DNA of 64,000 nucleotides from Pseudopithomyces maydicus (lineage: Eukaryota; Ascomycota; Dothideomycetes; Pleosporales; Didymosphaeriaceae). This document shows positions 28,121 through 37,341 of this stretch, one piece after another. How positions within the stretch are numbered: position 1 is the stretch's first letter; every line of letters starts with the position of its first letter. The stretch lies in assembly GCA_026873275.1 (NCBI GenBank), contig JANTUC010000015.1, forward strand, positions 1-64,000, written 5' to 3'. The position numbers and the translations under genes were made by a program. Below the pieces are notes generated by a model. It made no database searches. It was not told the DNA's origin and was given only the letters and a program-made list of their open reading frames with translations.

Positions 28121-28134
28121 AGAAGGGGAGATAG
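28121..28134 (+). other. Polypurine tract of the retrotransposon
   Basis: AGAAGGGGAGATAG lies immediately before the first base of the 3' LTR at 28,135, the position where plus-strand DNA synthesis is primed. It has survived RIP because it contains no C on this strand. Confidence 0.8.
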
Positions 28135-28630
28135 TATTATAACTGTTATACTATAACTAAACTATAGGAATTATAATAAGGGTAATAAGGATTAGTGGGA
28201 GAGAAGCGTAAGTAGTAATTATATTTACTATAATAACCTACTAAATTATAATTACGGGTCGGACGCTAAGCATAATATAGATATATAAAAAAGATTATAT
28301 AACTAGGCTCTATAGACTCTATAATATAGAGCCTATAGAGCCTAACTCTATAAGCTTCGCGCAATAGAGCCATAAAACTAGTTTATATCTATAAGTATAT
28401 AATAGCGGCCGCCCACTTTAAATAATCCTTATTATTAATTCTTAATTTAGTTCTACTATACCTTACTTCTGCAGTAAAAATTACTATTAAGTATTTAGTA
28501 ATAATAACCTTATTATATTAATTAACGTTTAACCCATATAACTTATACTTACCCGTTCACTCCTCTTAACTTACTATACCCCAACGCGCACACCCTCAGT
28601 CCACGGGACTATAGAGTGTGTCCCATGACA
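28135..28630 (+). repeat. 3' LTR (RIP-mutated)
   Basis: A 496-bp LTR starting TATTATAACTG and ending CCATGACA. It aligns base for base with the intact solo LTR and with the 5' LTR. The last 50 bp (with GCGCACACCC and CCACGGGAC words) are much less mutated than the 5' LTR, so the two LTRs were hit unequally. Confidence 0.92.
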
Positions 28631-28635
28631 AAAAT

Positions 28636-29988
28636 GGTCCTCCAGTTATAATATATAATAATAGTGGAGAATTTCCTAAAAGGGGAAAGTATTATCTTAC
28701 TTATAAAATATATTAATAGAAGTTTGCCTATTATAGTAAGGTGAATAATAAAATATATATTAATTTACGATTGCCATTATGCTAATAAATTAATAATAAA
28801 AGGCTTTAAAAGTGCAGGATATAGTTCTTAGAGGGGACTTATATATTATTCTATATTTTTAGAGCGTGAAAGGAGTATTAGGATAGGATATATATATAAT
28901 AGGTAGTCTTTAGGTATTAAGAGTAGAAGTTTTTCTAAAATAGTAGAATGCTAAGCAATCTCTTTAATAATTTATAATAGCGATGCACAGCCTAATCCTA
29001 TTATAAAAAAGAAAAGGAAACTAGTATATATTTTAAATTTTATAGTTAATATTAAATATGATTTCAAAAATTAAAATTTAATAAAACTTAGTTTTAATGT
29101 TCCTTACATAAGCAGAATTCTGAGGTGAACTACCAGTACTAGACCTAACCACCAGCCACCATAACTCTATAAAAGCTATACTAGAGAGCAAAATCGGCAT
29201 CCTTCTCACAGGCTGCGCTATTCCCAATCATCGAGGTAAAGCCTTAGGCACGCGAGCGCTATCTTTAACCAGGCACGGTTTTACAGATGTGTATTGCCTT
29301 CTAAGATCCTATATAGAGCCTTGAGAAAGGAATCTTCTTATACGAGATAGATAATAGAGCCCTCTCATATTCGGTCTTTCCTGGTGCTTCAGGTTGTTCG
29401 GTTCTTTACCTCTGGGTTGCCTTTGGTAAGAGCCGGCATGACCTTAAGAGGCTCTTGGAATGTCAATTAGGAGCCTGGTAGACAACGAGATCTCAGAACG
29501 CGAGTGGAAGAAGCGTGTGATCCGTACCGTGAGAAAAAATGTATTCGGATCAATGGCGTACGGTGTTAGGTTTGAGGTCCCAACACCGGAGCTCTATCAC
29601 GAGCTGATTGGCTGCGATTGATGGCTCCGAACGCCTCCGTTCGATGCTACTCGCTCTAGAGACTTTCGACGATGTCGGCGTGCGATACGGCCTTGCTGCC
29701 TCGAACACGAGCTTGATATCAGGGAGCAGGCGGGATATATCCGACCAATAAGCATGTCAGATTATTTCAGCCGCTGCTTATCTCCGAGGCCATAGTGCAG
29801 CGCCTACACCACGTCAGCAGACAACAACTCTAGAATAGCCTTTATCAATATATCAGTGCCTAGTGTTTGCGATCGGAGATACTGTCAGACATCTGATCAG
29901 AGGTCACTATCACTACCTGGGCAAGGCTTCTCCGTTACCTTGTTCCGCCATCACAAGTCTCTGGACACGCTAGCCTCGTCTCCCCAAA
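28636..29988. other. Island edge and non-coding spacer
   Basis: AT-rich degraded DNA continues to about 29,100, then composition switches to normal within a few tens of bases. From 29,100 to the start of the HET fragment at 29,989 I see no open frame with family features. The composition is gene-like, so old gene remnants are possible, but none is recognisable. Confidence 0.6.
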
Positions 29989-30400
29989 ATGGCCCCTCGT
30001 CTTCCCAACTACGTCTTTGAGCCTTTGGATTCCGTAACCCAAGAGATTCGAGTCCTTCAATTCCTCCCAGATCAAAATGACACCATTAGCCTGGGACTTA
30101 TGCACGTAAAGCCTACCTATCGTTATCGCACTTTGTCTTACTGCTGGGGTTCGCGCAACCCATTCCAGAACCCAAAGATTCTGATCAACGGACAACAATT
30201 CTTGGTCCGACCTAATCCCTGGGCCTTTCTGTATATGGCCCGACGAAAGTACCCGAATGGTCTATTCTGCGTAGATGCAATCTGCACAGACCAATCTTAT
30301 AACGTTGAAAGAAGATGGGTGATATGTATTGAAAAGGTATTAGGGTTGTGGTTTGGTTGGGCAACGAGTCGTATGATGAAGAACTTCTTATAACGCACAT
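29989..30400 (+). pseudogene. HET-domain gene fragment (heterokaryon incompatibility), broken
   Basis: The first ~107 residues read as the N-terminal half of a HET domain: a YRTLSYCWG block (family consensus Y-x-x-LSYCWG), then an LFCVDAICTDQ block followed by VER (consensus LWIDAICINQ...ER). HET proteins trigger cell death when unlike fungal strains fuse. After codon 108 the family sequence continues in another frame (KMGDMY, then VVVWLGNESYDEELL, starting near 30,312), with a TGA stop at 30,330-30,332 inside it, and it ends soon after. A full HET protein is usually over 500 aa, so this is a truncated, frameshifted relic. HET genes are frequent in fungal subtelomeres. Confidence 0.85.
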
Positions 30401-30583
30401 TCGTTAAGAGCACTTAATCATGACCCACAAGTCATGAAAATAGGCACCGATAAGTTCTACCAATCTCGTTATTTATAATCAGTCGCGAGAGTAGTTAGAG
30501 CAAATTAGGGTTCAATATATATTGCGATCGCTTCATGTAACAAGACTAATACTACTAACAGAACAAATGGGAGAATTTTCCCA

Positions 30584-32272
30584 TTAGCAGCATCGGCCTA
30601 CACATAGGCCTGGTAGTCCCTTAGGCTTCTCTCTTACTCCAGGCCAGATAAAGTCATTCCTTCTGCTATCATCTTGAGAAAAGTTTGGGAAAGATGTATC
30701 CAGTCTCAGATTGCCTTTCGCGAAGCAGCTTTGGCCGGGACCCCAGAACCACTCTCCCTTCTTAACTTCCATCCTGAAAAAACAGCGCGGAAGGCTGTTC
30801 CCATCAGATGGTGTGTGGGGTTGTACTTCGCCGAAATGTCCGTCGCTGGTAATCCAGCAGTCAAGCACATTGCGATAGAACTCAAGCTTATCAATTCCAA
30901 AGCCATTCTGCCCACCCTTGGTAGATAGAAAGTCAGCACTGGTTTCGAAGCTCTGCCACAAAGGTTCAGCGACTTCGTTTATACCGCCTTCTAGGAGACC
31001 TTTTTCATCCTTGAACATCAATCCGTAGCACCATTTTCGTTCGTCGTCCCAAATATTGTTTTTGTGGTCTTTGTCATTGGAGTTGCATTTCTCTTGGTTA
31101 TCAGCGTCGTTAATGACGACCAGTACTCTCCTACCCATACTTAAGGCGAGTGTACCAAGTGCTTGTCGCTAGGAGCTTTGTGTTAGCGTATTCTAGATGA
31201 AATGAAAGAGTAAATAGTACGTACCGTCCGCTTATAAATTTCTGTGAACTCCTGATTTAGTGTCTCGTTAATAGGCTTGTCGACGAGCCACTGTCCATCA
31301 CCAATCGTTCGTGTAATAGCATGGAACCAGTTGCCTCCTTGAACTTGCATTCCTTGCGGAATGTCCAAACCCTCATGCGGCTTGACTTTGTCTTGAGTAC
31401 CGGCCCTGGTCCACTCTTTTCCGAACAACGCACCATGTAATCTCGAGTTACCATCCTGCGTCGAGTTGATGTACATCGGTATTAAGCCTCTCATGGAAGT
31501 GAGGTCAGTTCCAGGCCTCACCTGAGGTTGTGATAGATCCCATTCCTGTTCTAGTAAACTTGATATCCCAGCAGAAACGGTGAACACGCCTGATGCAACG
31601 GGAATCCCAGCCGTGAGACCTGCAGCAATATTCAAGGCGGCGGTCAGTACTTTTGCCGCACCCAGAGACTTGTCGTCCACTTTCACGGCTTCCATTTTGA
31701 AGTTGTTCATAAAGATCTCCAGATCCCGTTCTAGAAAGCCACGCAGTGCTTCGCCGTATCTGTAGCGCATTTTGAAGTACTGGAATAAATTCTCCATCGA
31801 TTTCATGATGTAGAATACGGAGCCCCAGCCCCTATATTCTCCTAGTATCATTCAGTACATGGTTTCTCTCAATCGCCGGGAAGTACATACCACATGTCTT
31901 GAGCCCATCGCACTTACTATCCGGCAAAGAGCATTCCATGTCAGACTTGGTCCCATCGTGAATAGCCGAAAGATACATGTCTCCGACCCAGTTCTTCGCA
32001 TATCCGGGATCATCCTGCCGCATGGAAAGGTACTTATCCAACACTTCCCAGGCGTTACCTTCGTTGAAGATTTTCAGACGCTTCTCAGGTGAAGAAAAAT
32101 CGTTGAATTCGGCGCACTTGCCAGGGCTGATGTCGTCACCAAGCCATATTCTGAGATCCACGGGGTCGTTGAATGGAACTGGAGGCTTGGGCATACTGGC
32201 AACTAAGTCAACTGCGAGAAATCCTGTTGCCAGGTAGGCGAAGCATCGCCTTCGCGTTGGTATGTTGACCAT
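30584..32272 (-). CDS. Secreted protein of unknown function, three exons
   Basis: Proposed exons on the minus strand are 32,272-31,891, 31,841-31,225 and 31,168-30,584, giving 527 aa. Intron 1 (49 bp) has donor GTATGT. Intron 2 (56 bp) has donor GTACGT, branch GCTAAC and acceptor TAG. Both restore frame exactly. The N-terminus (RRRCFAYLATGFLAVDLVAS) looks like a signal peptide; an upstream Met at 32,302 would add 10 aa. The body has an acidic, Trp-rich region (GYAKNWVGDMYLSAI), a glycine/alanine-rich hydrophobic stretch near residues 200-230, and several cysteines, with a CVGRCC C-terminus. The first exon reminds me of uncharacterised secreted ascomycete proteins annotated as DUF7872, but this needs a profile search. 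No enzymatic motif was seen. The gene is monocistronic and lies outside the metabolite cluster. Confidence 0.72.
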
Positions 32273-32302
32273 ATCACTTTTGCACGGTAGATTCAAATTC
32301 AC

Positions 32303-34390
32303 TTTTCTGTGATATAGAAGCTAACAGGAAGAGAATAAAGACTTAAGGCAACAGGTGAGCCGGAAATGATAGAGGTAATAAGATATAGAGTGTTGTATTG
32401 CTGTCTTCGCGATGTTTTGGCAACAGAGTAAAGGCTTCATTCGTCAGCTTTTATAGATATCCAATCCATCGATTCTGAGGCAAGAAATCTGATTAGAATG
32501 ATAATGATACTACAGCATGCCCGGGCGTTAGCTTAGTCAAAACATAGGTACTAAAATAGGCATCGAGTTACGCCTTTTTACCGCCGCATGTCACGAGCAT
32601 TACTCCATTCCTTTGGGATTGGAAAATCATTTTCATGGGATCTTTATTTAATTCGTAATACCCAAGTGTTGACCTTATAGCGCTTACGGTGGTGATACAT
32701 GTTATCTCTCTGCGTCTGGGATGCTTTCGCTATAACGAACCCGTCTTACCGAGACGATTCCTTTCTATGAAAGGCAGAAACGGAGCTACCATGTTCGAGG
32801 CGCGACCACGTTCATCCCGATAGTATTGTTAACTCACATTGATAGAGGCGCAGCTACATTCTTCCCGATTTTAGCGTCTGGGGTTCTTATGCGTCGCTAG
32901 TAGATGTTTAAGTATAGTTCACTAGTCCATTAATTTTCATGATATAGTTACGGCTTGATTAACTATACCTACTATAGTAGCAAGTCTGTAAATGAAGATC
33001 TGTCCGAATCTGCACGTGTTTGAACGTTACGTTATTATCACGATACTCAAAGAGCAATAACAATCGAGTGAAGAATAAATTACTGTCATCATTCAAATGA
33101 TTCTCAGAGGGTGACTGGCTGCGCATGGAAGCTATGGCTATAGTGATGCAACCGTTTTGCTAGTGTCTGTACACCGTTTTAGAGATTGAGACAGCAGTAA
33201 GTGTGCCAAGCACCCGACAGAAGTTCTATCTTCACAGTTGCAAGTGTGTTATCACCTCTCAACCTTGCATGTTGGTACTGAGCCTCAGTAACTCCCTGAC
33301 TTTCTTAGCTAGGCAGCTCTTGTCAAAACTACTCTTTAAAGTAATCACTTACTATACGTCTTATTCTACGGCTAATATTCTTCCTTTAAACGCCTAGTTT
33401 GTAGCTCATAACATGCATTGAGCAAAAACGCCCGACCACTCGCTGATCTCAGCACGAAATTAGCTCTTAGTCATCCATTTTCTTACATTCATATTGTTAT
33501 ACATGCATCCTGATCCAGCATCGAACCCAGGTTGCCACTCCAGAGGTATTGGACATATACTGCTTTCCCATTTTACGATCTGTATATATTTTGCATTATT
33601 GCAGACACGGAGTGCGAAGGTAGTCATTTAATGTGTTTCTCTGGACTTACATGTATTCTAATGGTTGAAACATCAGTGAATGCTATTAAAATAACCCGCG
33701 CATGCATCTGCCGTCATACCTGTACCTGCACAGCCACTATTATACCCACCGCTAGTGCATGTGCCCTCGCGGCGCGACAACAGGGCAAAAATTGTCAAGG
33801 GTGTGCAGCTGAATTCCTTTTTCTTTCTGATCAGCAGACTGTTCCAATCATCCGCCAGATGTAGCTAATACAGCAGTGTGATTGACCGATAGCCTCGCTA
33901 TTTAGTGCCGTTGAAGACATCTATCGCGGACCTACTCTCGTTAAATTCTTTCAGGTCAGTTTTCTTGCTCTTACACGGCTTTTCTTCTATTAGAAATATA
34001 TGTACTAACGTTATTAGTTTAATCTATACAACAATGTATCGGTCAAGGTCTAAGGAAACTAATTATATTTGGCATGACAACAAGCATGTAGGCGGTCGCC
34101 CAATTGTCTACCGACCCACCTAGGCTTATGCCGTAGTCTAAATTGAACAATTTCCTTGCGATAGAGCCTCGATATAGAAAATAAGAGCAAAACACAGTAG
34201 AATACTATGTTATAATGTTATGAGATCCTTCTGGGGTCACCTCGACTGAGCCAGCTTAGCGTGATCGGCGCTAAACCCTCTTTAATCTACTAGCTTCAAC
34301 TGGCCAATCAAGCAGAATTTACAAATTCAATTTATTGTATAACGAGACATGAGCCTGTAATCCGCATACCACTCAATGCTCAACTACAGA
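32303..34390. other. Intergenic region, no supported gene
   Basis: Two kilobases between the secreted-protein gene and the methyltransferase. Short open frames occur (for example 33,532-33,864, which is Cys-rich in its second half), but none has a start context, intron pattern or family motif I can defend. Parts are AT-rich (33,900-34,250), and there may be a weak island of older mutated DNA. Confidence 0.6.
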
Positions 34391-35395
34391 CTACGCTCTC
34401 GTCGCTAGTATCAACACCACTGGCCAAGTGAAAGACCTCTTCGCATCCTTTCCTCCCATAGCTTCCTCTAACTCCTGGTACTTCGGCTCGATGTGTTGGA
34501 AGGCCCCATTCTCTTTGAGTTCCTGGAAGCTAGGAACCATATGGTCCACAAACTTTCTCAATTTCTCATGGTTCCAATTCTTCTCCCACAAGCGCGGATC
34601 TTCGAGTTTGATAATTTTCTCTTCTCTCTCATCAACGGCCGAAGAGACTTCGATAGGGAAGTCACAGGCATTCGGTCCTGTCGGCGTCATGGCGAGGTGT
34701 GTGTTCCACTTGTAGCGATGCACATTCTGCCAAACGTCTGAAGGCATGGCGACATTGTCCAGCCAGCTCTCAAGCGTATCGCACGCGTTCTTCCATGCAT
34801 CCTTCACCGCTTGATTACCGTTCTTCATACTCCTCGCAAATGTCATGTCAATGATGTCGTTGAAAATCGGTTGACATTTGGCGGCGTACTCGGGCTCCGA
34901 GAAATGGAGCCGCCCGTAGAACCAAATTGCAAGTGTACCGCCTGGTCTGAGGAGCTCAGCGAAGGAGTTCATTGCTCGGGGAACGTCCAGCAGGGGAAGG
35001 CATTCAGCCGCTGTCAACATGCTAGCTGACCTAGGTGGGTGCCTCATCCAGAGGTCTTCCGCGCCGGAGAAGTCCCACGTAATTCTGTTCTTCAGGTCCG
35101 AATCTTTGACACGGTTGGCTGCAATGGCGATATGCGCATCGTTGGTGTCACTTCCAACAACAAGGTCGAAGTGCTTAGCCAATTCGGTAGCGACTTGGCC
35201 TGGGCCAGTTCCAACATCATGAGCTACTCCTTCCGTTCTTCCCTGGTTGTGGGCCTTATGAAATTCAATGATTTGCTCGTAAAAATCATCGCTGTAGTCC
35301 GCGCGTACGGACATATACTCTTCCCAATAGGCTTCGTTATATTCCGCCATGCGGAAGACATTCCCTGACTGCTCTTGAGACTCTGTTCTTGTCAT
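34391..35395 (-). CDS. SAM-dependent methyltransferase (class I, Methyltransf_11-like)
   Basis: A single-exon enzyme of 334 aa if started at the Met preceding TRTESQEQSG. The open frame extends upstream to 35,575, but those 60 residues do not resemble the family. The SAM-binding motif I is HDVGTGPGQVATELA, with the acidic residue of motif II in VGSDTND, and a LLRPGGTLAIWFYG block as motif III. The fold is that of the yeast trans-aconitate methyltransferase (Tmt1) type common in fungal metabolite clusters. The substrate (O-, C- or carboxyl-methylation) cannot be read from sequence. It is transcribed away from the cluster regulator with a shared promoter of about 540 bp, and may mark the telomere-side border of the cluster or belong to it. 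Confidence 0.85.
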   Translation of the reverse strand: MTRTESQEQSGNVFRMAEYNEAYWEEYMSVRADYSDDFYEQIIEFHKAHNQGRTEGVAHDVGTGPGQVATELAKHFDLVVGSDTNDAHIAIAANRVKDSDLKNRITWDFSGAEDLWMRHPPRSASMLTAAECLPLLDVPRAMNSFAELLRPGGTLAIWFYGRLHFSEPEYAAKCQPIFNDIIDMTFARSMKNGNQAVKDAWKNACDTLESWLDNVAMPSDVWQNVHRYKWNTHLAMTPTGPNACDFPIEVSSAVDEREEKIIKLEDPRLWEKNWNHEKLRKFVDHMVPSFQELKENGAFQHIEPKYQELEEAMGGKDAKRSFTWPVVLILATRA

Positions 35396-35931
35396 TGTGA
35401 ATTCGGTATGGCTTTTCCAATGATTTTCCTTTCCAGTGACAACGCAAAGATTGGGGTAGGCTTGACGTATATATTTTTTCTCATAAATGCTGGCAGCTCT
35501 TCCTATCGGGAGCTTTACATCTAAACGCGGGAAACCCATTCGGAAAACAAGGTTCGGCTCCACCTTCACCGCCAAATCTGTAGGGTGTTCATGCCACGAA
35601 TGCTTATTTCCAATACGAAGATTAGAGTGACATCTGATTGGACAGCGTCCGACATACTACCCCCACGGACCCTCGAAACCTATCGGATTCGCCGAGGTGC
35701 AGTCTATCTACTTGATTGGAAACCAGATTGTGGAATGTTGACCTGTAATCCCAGGATTAACCTACTTGCATCATGTAGCTTCGTATGAACATGTCATTTC
35801 CGACACCGCTCGGGTACGCCACCAAATTTGAAGCTTGGCTCTCACTGCTCAGGGCTGTTTTCCATCCCTCGTCGACACTGAGTGCTTTACAAACAAACGG
35901 CGAGAGAGACAGAAAGTGAACACCAGACTGA
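35396..35931. promoter_or_regulatory. Divergent promoter, methyltransferase / AflR-type regulator
   Basis: About 540 bp between the two start codons. It contains TCGGATTCGCCGA near 35,683, an inverted TCG-N7-CGA arrangement, which differs from the classical AflR spacing TCG-N5-CGA. No TATA box is obvious. Function is inferred only from position. Confidence 0.4.
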
Positions 35932-37238
35932 ATGCCTCAGCAAGGAATACTGCGATCAAGTTGTGATGGTTGCGGCGCTGCGAAAGTTAAATGCGACCGT
36001 GGCCACCCATCATGTGGCCGGTGTATATCCCTGGACCAAACCTGCTTTTACGGCCTGTCGCGGAAATTAGGGAAGCGAGCGCGGAATACAGCATCACTGA
36101 TTGGAATTGATGCTGGTAACACGCGTCGTGAACAAGAACGTGTCAGCAGGGAGAGCGGTATTTTCCAGCGCGACTCGTACGGACACAACCTGGAGTTTCC
36201 CACCGATAGCATGATGGGTCAGGGCGCAGACGCGATATTCAACAATCAGTTACTCAACTTCTATCCTGATTTCACTGCACCTGACACAGGTGAGGCCTCA
36301 ACATGCTGGTCCAGGATGAACAGTTTGAATATGGAAGAGCCTTCGTTACTGAATGATGAATCTGGGAGTGCTTTTACACTGTCCTTCAGTGAATCGGAGA
36401 CACGTCCCTCATCTGTGTTGCGACGACACGAATCTCAGCCACCAACGGAGCCGGGAACACACCTCTACTCCATTCAGCCTGACCAGAGAGAAAGTCATGA
36501 TTGCTTTCAAGATGCATACGATATACTTGGGGGTTATTCTTTCATCGAATCAACAAGACACAGTCCCAGACGAACGCATCACCGACAGCGAACGCCAGCG
36601 AATCGCATGTTGCACTGGACCATCTTTTAGGGGCTAACAAGGAGGCCTGTAAAGCACTCCATCATATACTGCATTGTACCTGCACGAGAAGTCCACAACT
36701 AACCTTACTTTGTGCCTCAATCATATCTCGAATTCTCCTCTGGTATCAACAAGCAGCGGCTTCAATACGATCCGGGGATACCTCTCTTGTGGATGAGGCC
36801 ACAGTTTCCGCAAGAGAGGCGAGAAGTTTGCAAAGTCGTCCGGGAATTGTCGATTCAATATCGGGGTCAAGATCGTCCAGGTGGTCCAGTGCAGCTTCGA
36901 GCATGTACAATTCAGCCACGCTTGGGACGACGGTCCGTGATCGTGTGACGCAGACTAGAATCGTGGGACCGGCAAATATGGCCATTGGGGACTTCAATAT
37001 CGAGAATCGGCGCGTGCGAACCATTTTGCAAATTCATCTCTTACTCGACGAGGTGAGAAAATTAGGAAAGCTCATCAATCGCTTGACGTCACAAGACTTG
37101 AATGAGCACAATGAAAGGGCGGATTACGTCACAAGAGCTGCCCATGATCTATACGAAGGCTTGGATACATGGCTGCGCGGCGAGCACGCAAGGATTATTA
37201 GCATGACCAAAGCAGAATTGACCAACATACATCCTTGA
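35932..37238 (+). pseudogene. AflR-type Zn2Cys6 transcription factor, frame broken at a G run
   Basis: The N-terminus has a canonical binuclear zinc cluster, C-x2-C-x6-C-x6-C-x2-C-x6-C, beginning SSCDGCGAAKVKC, followed by the basic linker RKLGKRAR. This is the AflR arrangement. The frame continues to HDCFQDAYDILG (AflR-family regulatory domain) and then loses sense. The rest of the domain (LGANKEACKALHHILHCTC, ILLWYQQAA) and a C-terminus ending at 37,238 read in a second frame. The switch coincides with a run of five G at 36,529-36,533; a sixth would give one frame of 435 aa, close to AflR. The overlap is too short for a normal intron. The gene is therefore either a true pseudogene or carries a sequencing error. 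It would be the pathway-specific activator of the cluster. It converges with the P450, with ends 103 bp apart. Confidence 0.85.
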
Positions 37239-37341
37239 CAATCAAAGACGATGTTTATGGAAATCTAGATTTTTTACCCTCCCTCTTGTATATGCATTCT
37301 ATCTTCCGCCTTAAATGCCTATATCATCGACATGAGATATA

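Larger units (their letters stand above)
21473..28635 (+). mobile_element. Complete RIP-inactivated Ty3/Gypsy LTR retrotransposon
   Basis: The element spans 21,478-28,630 (7,153 bp) between a perfect 5-bp target duplication AAAAT (21,473-21,477 and 28,631-28,635). Both LTRs are 496 bp and align end to end with the intact solo LTR at 3.0 kb. A polypurine tract AGAAGGGGAGATAG directly precedes the 3' LTR. On the plus strand I can trace a CCHC knuckle remnant (22,941-22,982), an aspartic-protease remnant (about 24,183-24,225, original sense IDSGAT), and a reverse transcriptase (about 24,750-25,140) with a YLDN form of the YxDD box. RNase H-like and integrase-like sequence follow. This gag-PR-RT-RH-IN order defines Ty3/Gypsy. 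Stops occur throughout, so it is dead. I could not identify a clear tRNA primer-binding site after the 5' LTR. Confidence 0.92.
103..29100. other. Subtelomeric AT-rich, RIP-degraded island
   Basis: About 29 kb made almost entirely of A, T, TA steps and short CTA/TAG words, with stop codons in all frames and no credible gene. The three copies of one LTR inside it allow a direct comparison: the copies at 21.5 and 28.1 kb differ from the intact copy at 3.0 kb mostly by C-to-T and G-to-A changes (for example CACGTG to TATATA), which is the signature of repeat-induced point mutation. The right edge is abrupt, near 29,100, where normal composition and codon-like sequence begin. The short open frames inside it (such as 7,424-7,615 or 27,761-28,030) look accidental. 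Confidence 0.9.

Noticed and set aside
31832..31890. Apparent frameshift in the secreted-protein gene
   Set aside because: Explained by a 49-bp intron with donor GTATGT and acceptor TAG that keeps frame.
33532..33864. Cys-rich 110-aa plus-strand frame
   Set aside because: Cysteines are clustered in a Thr/Ala-rich stretch, but there is no signal peptide, conserved spacing or supporting context.
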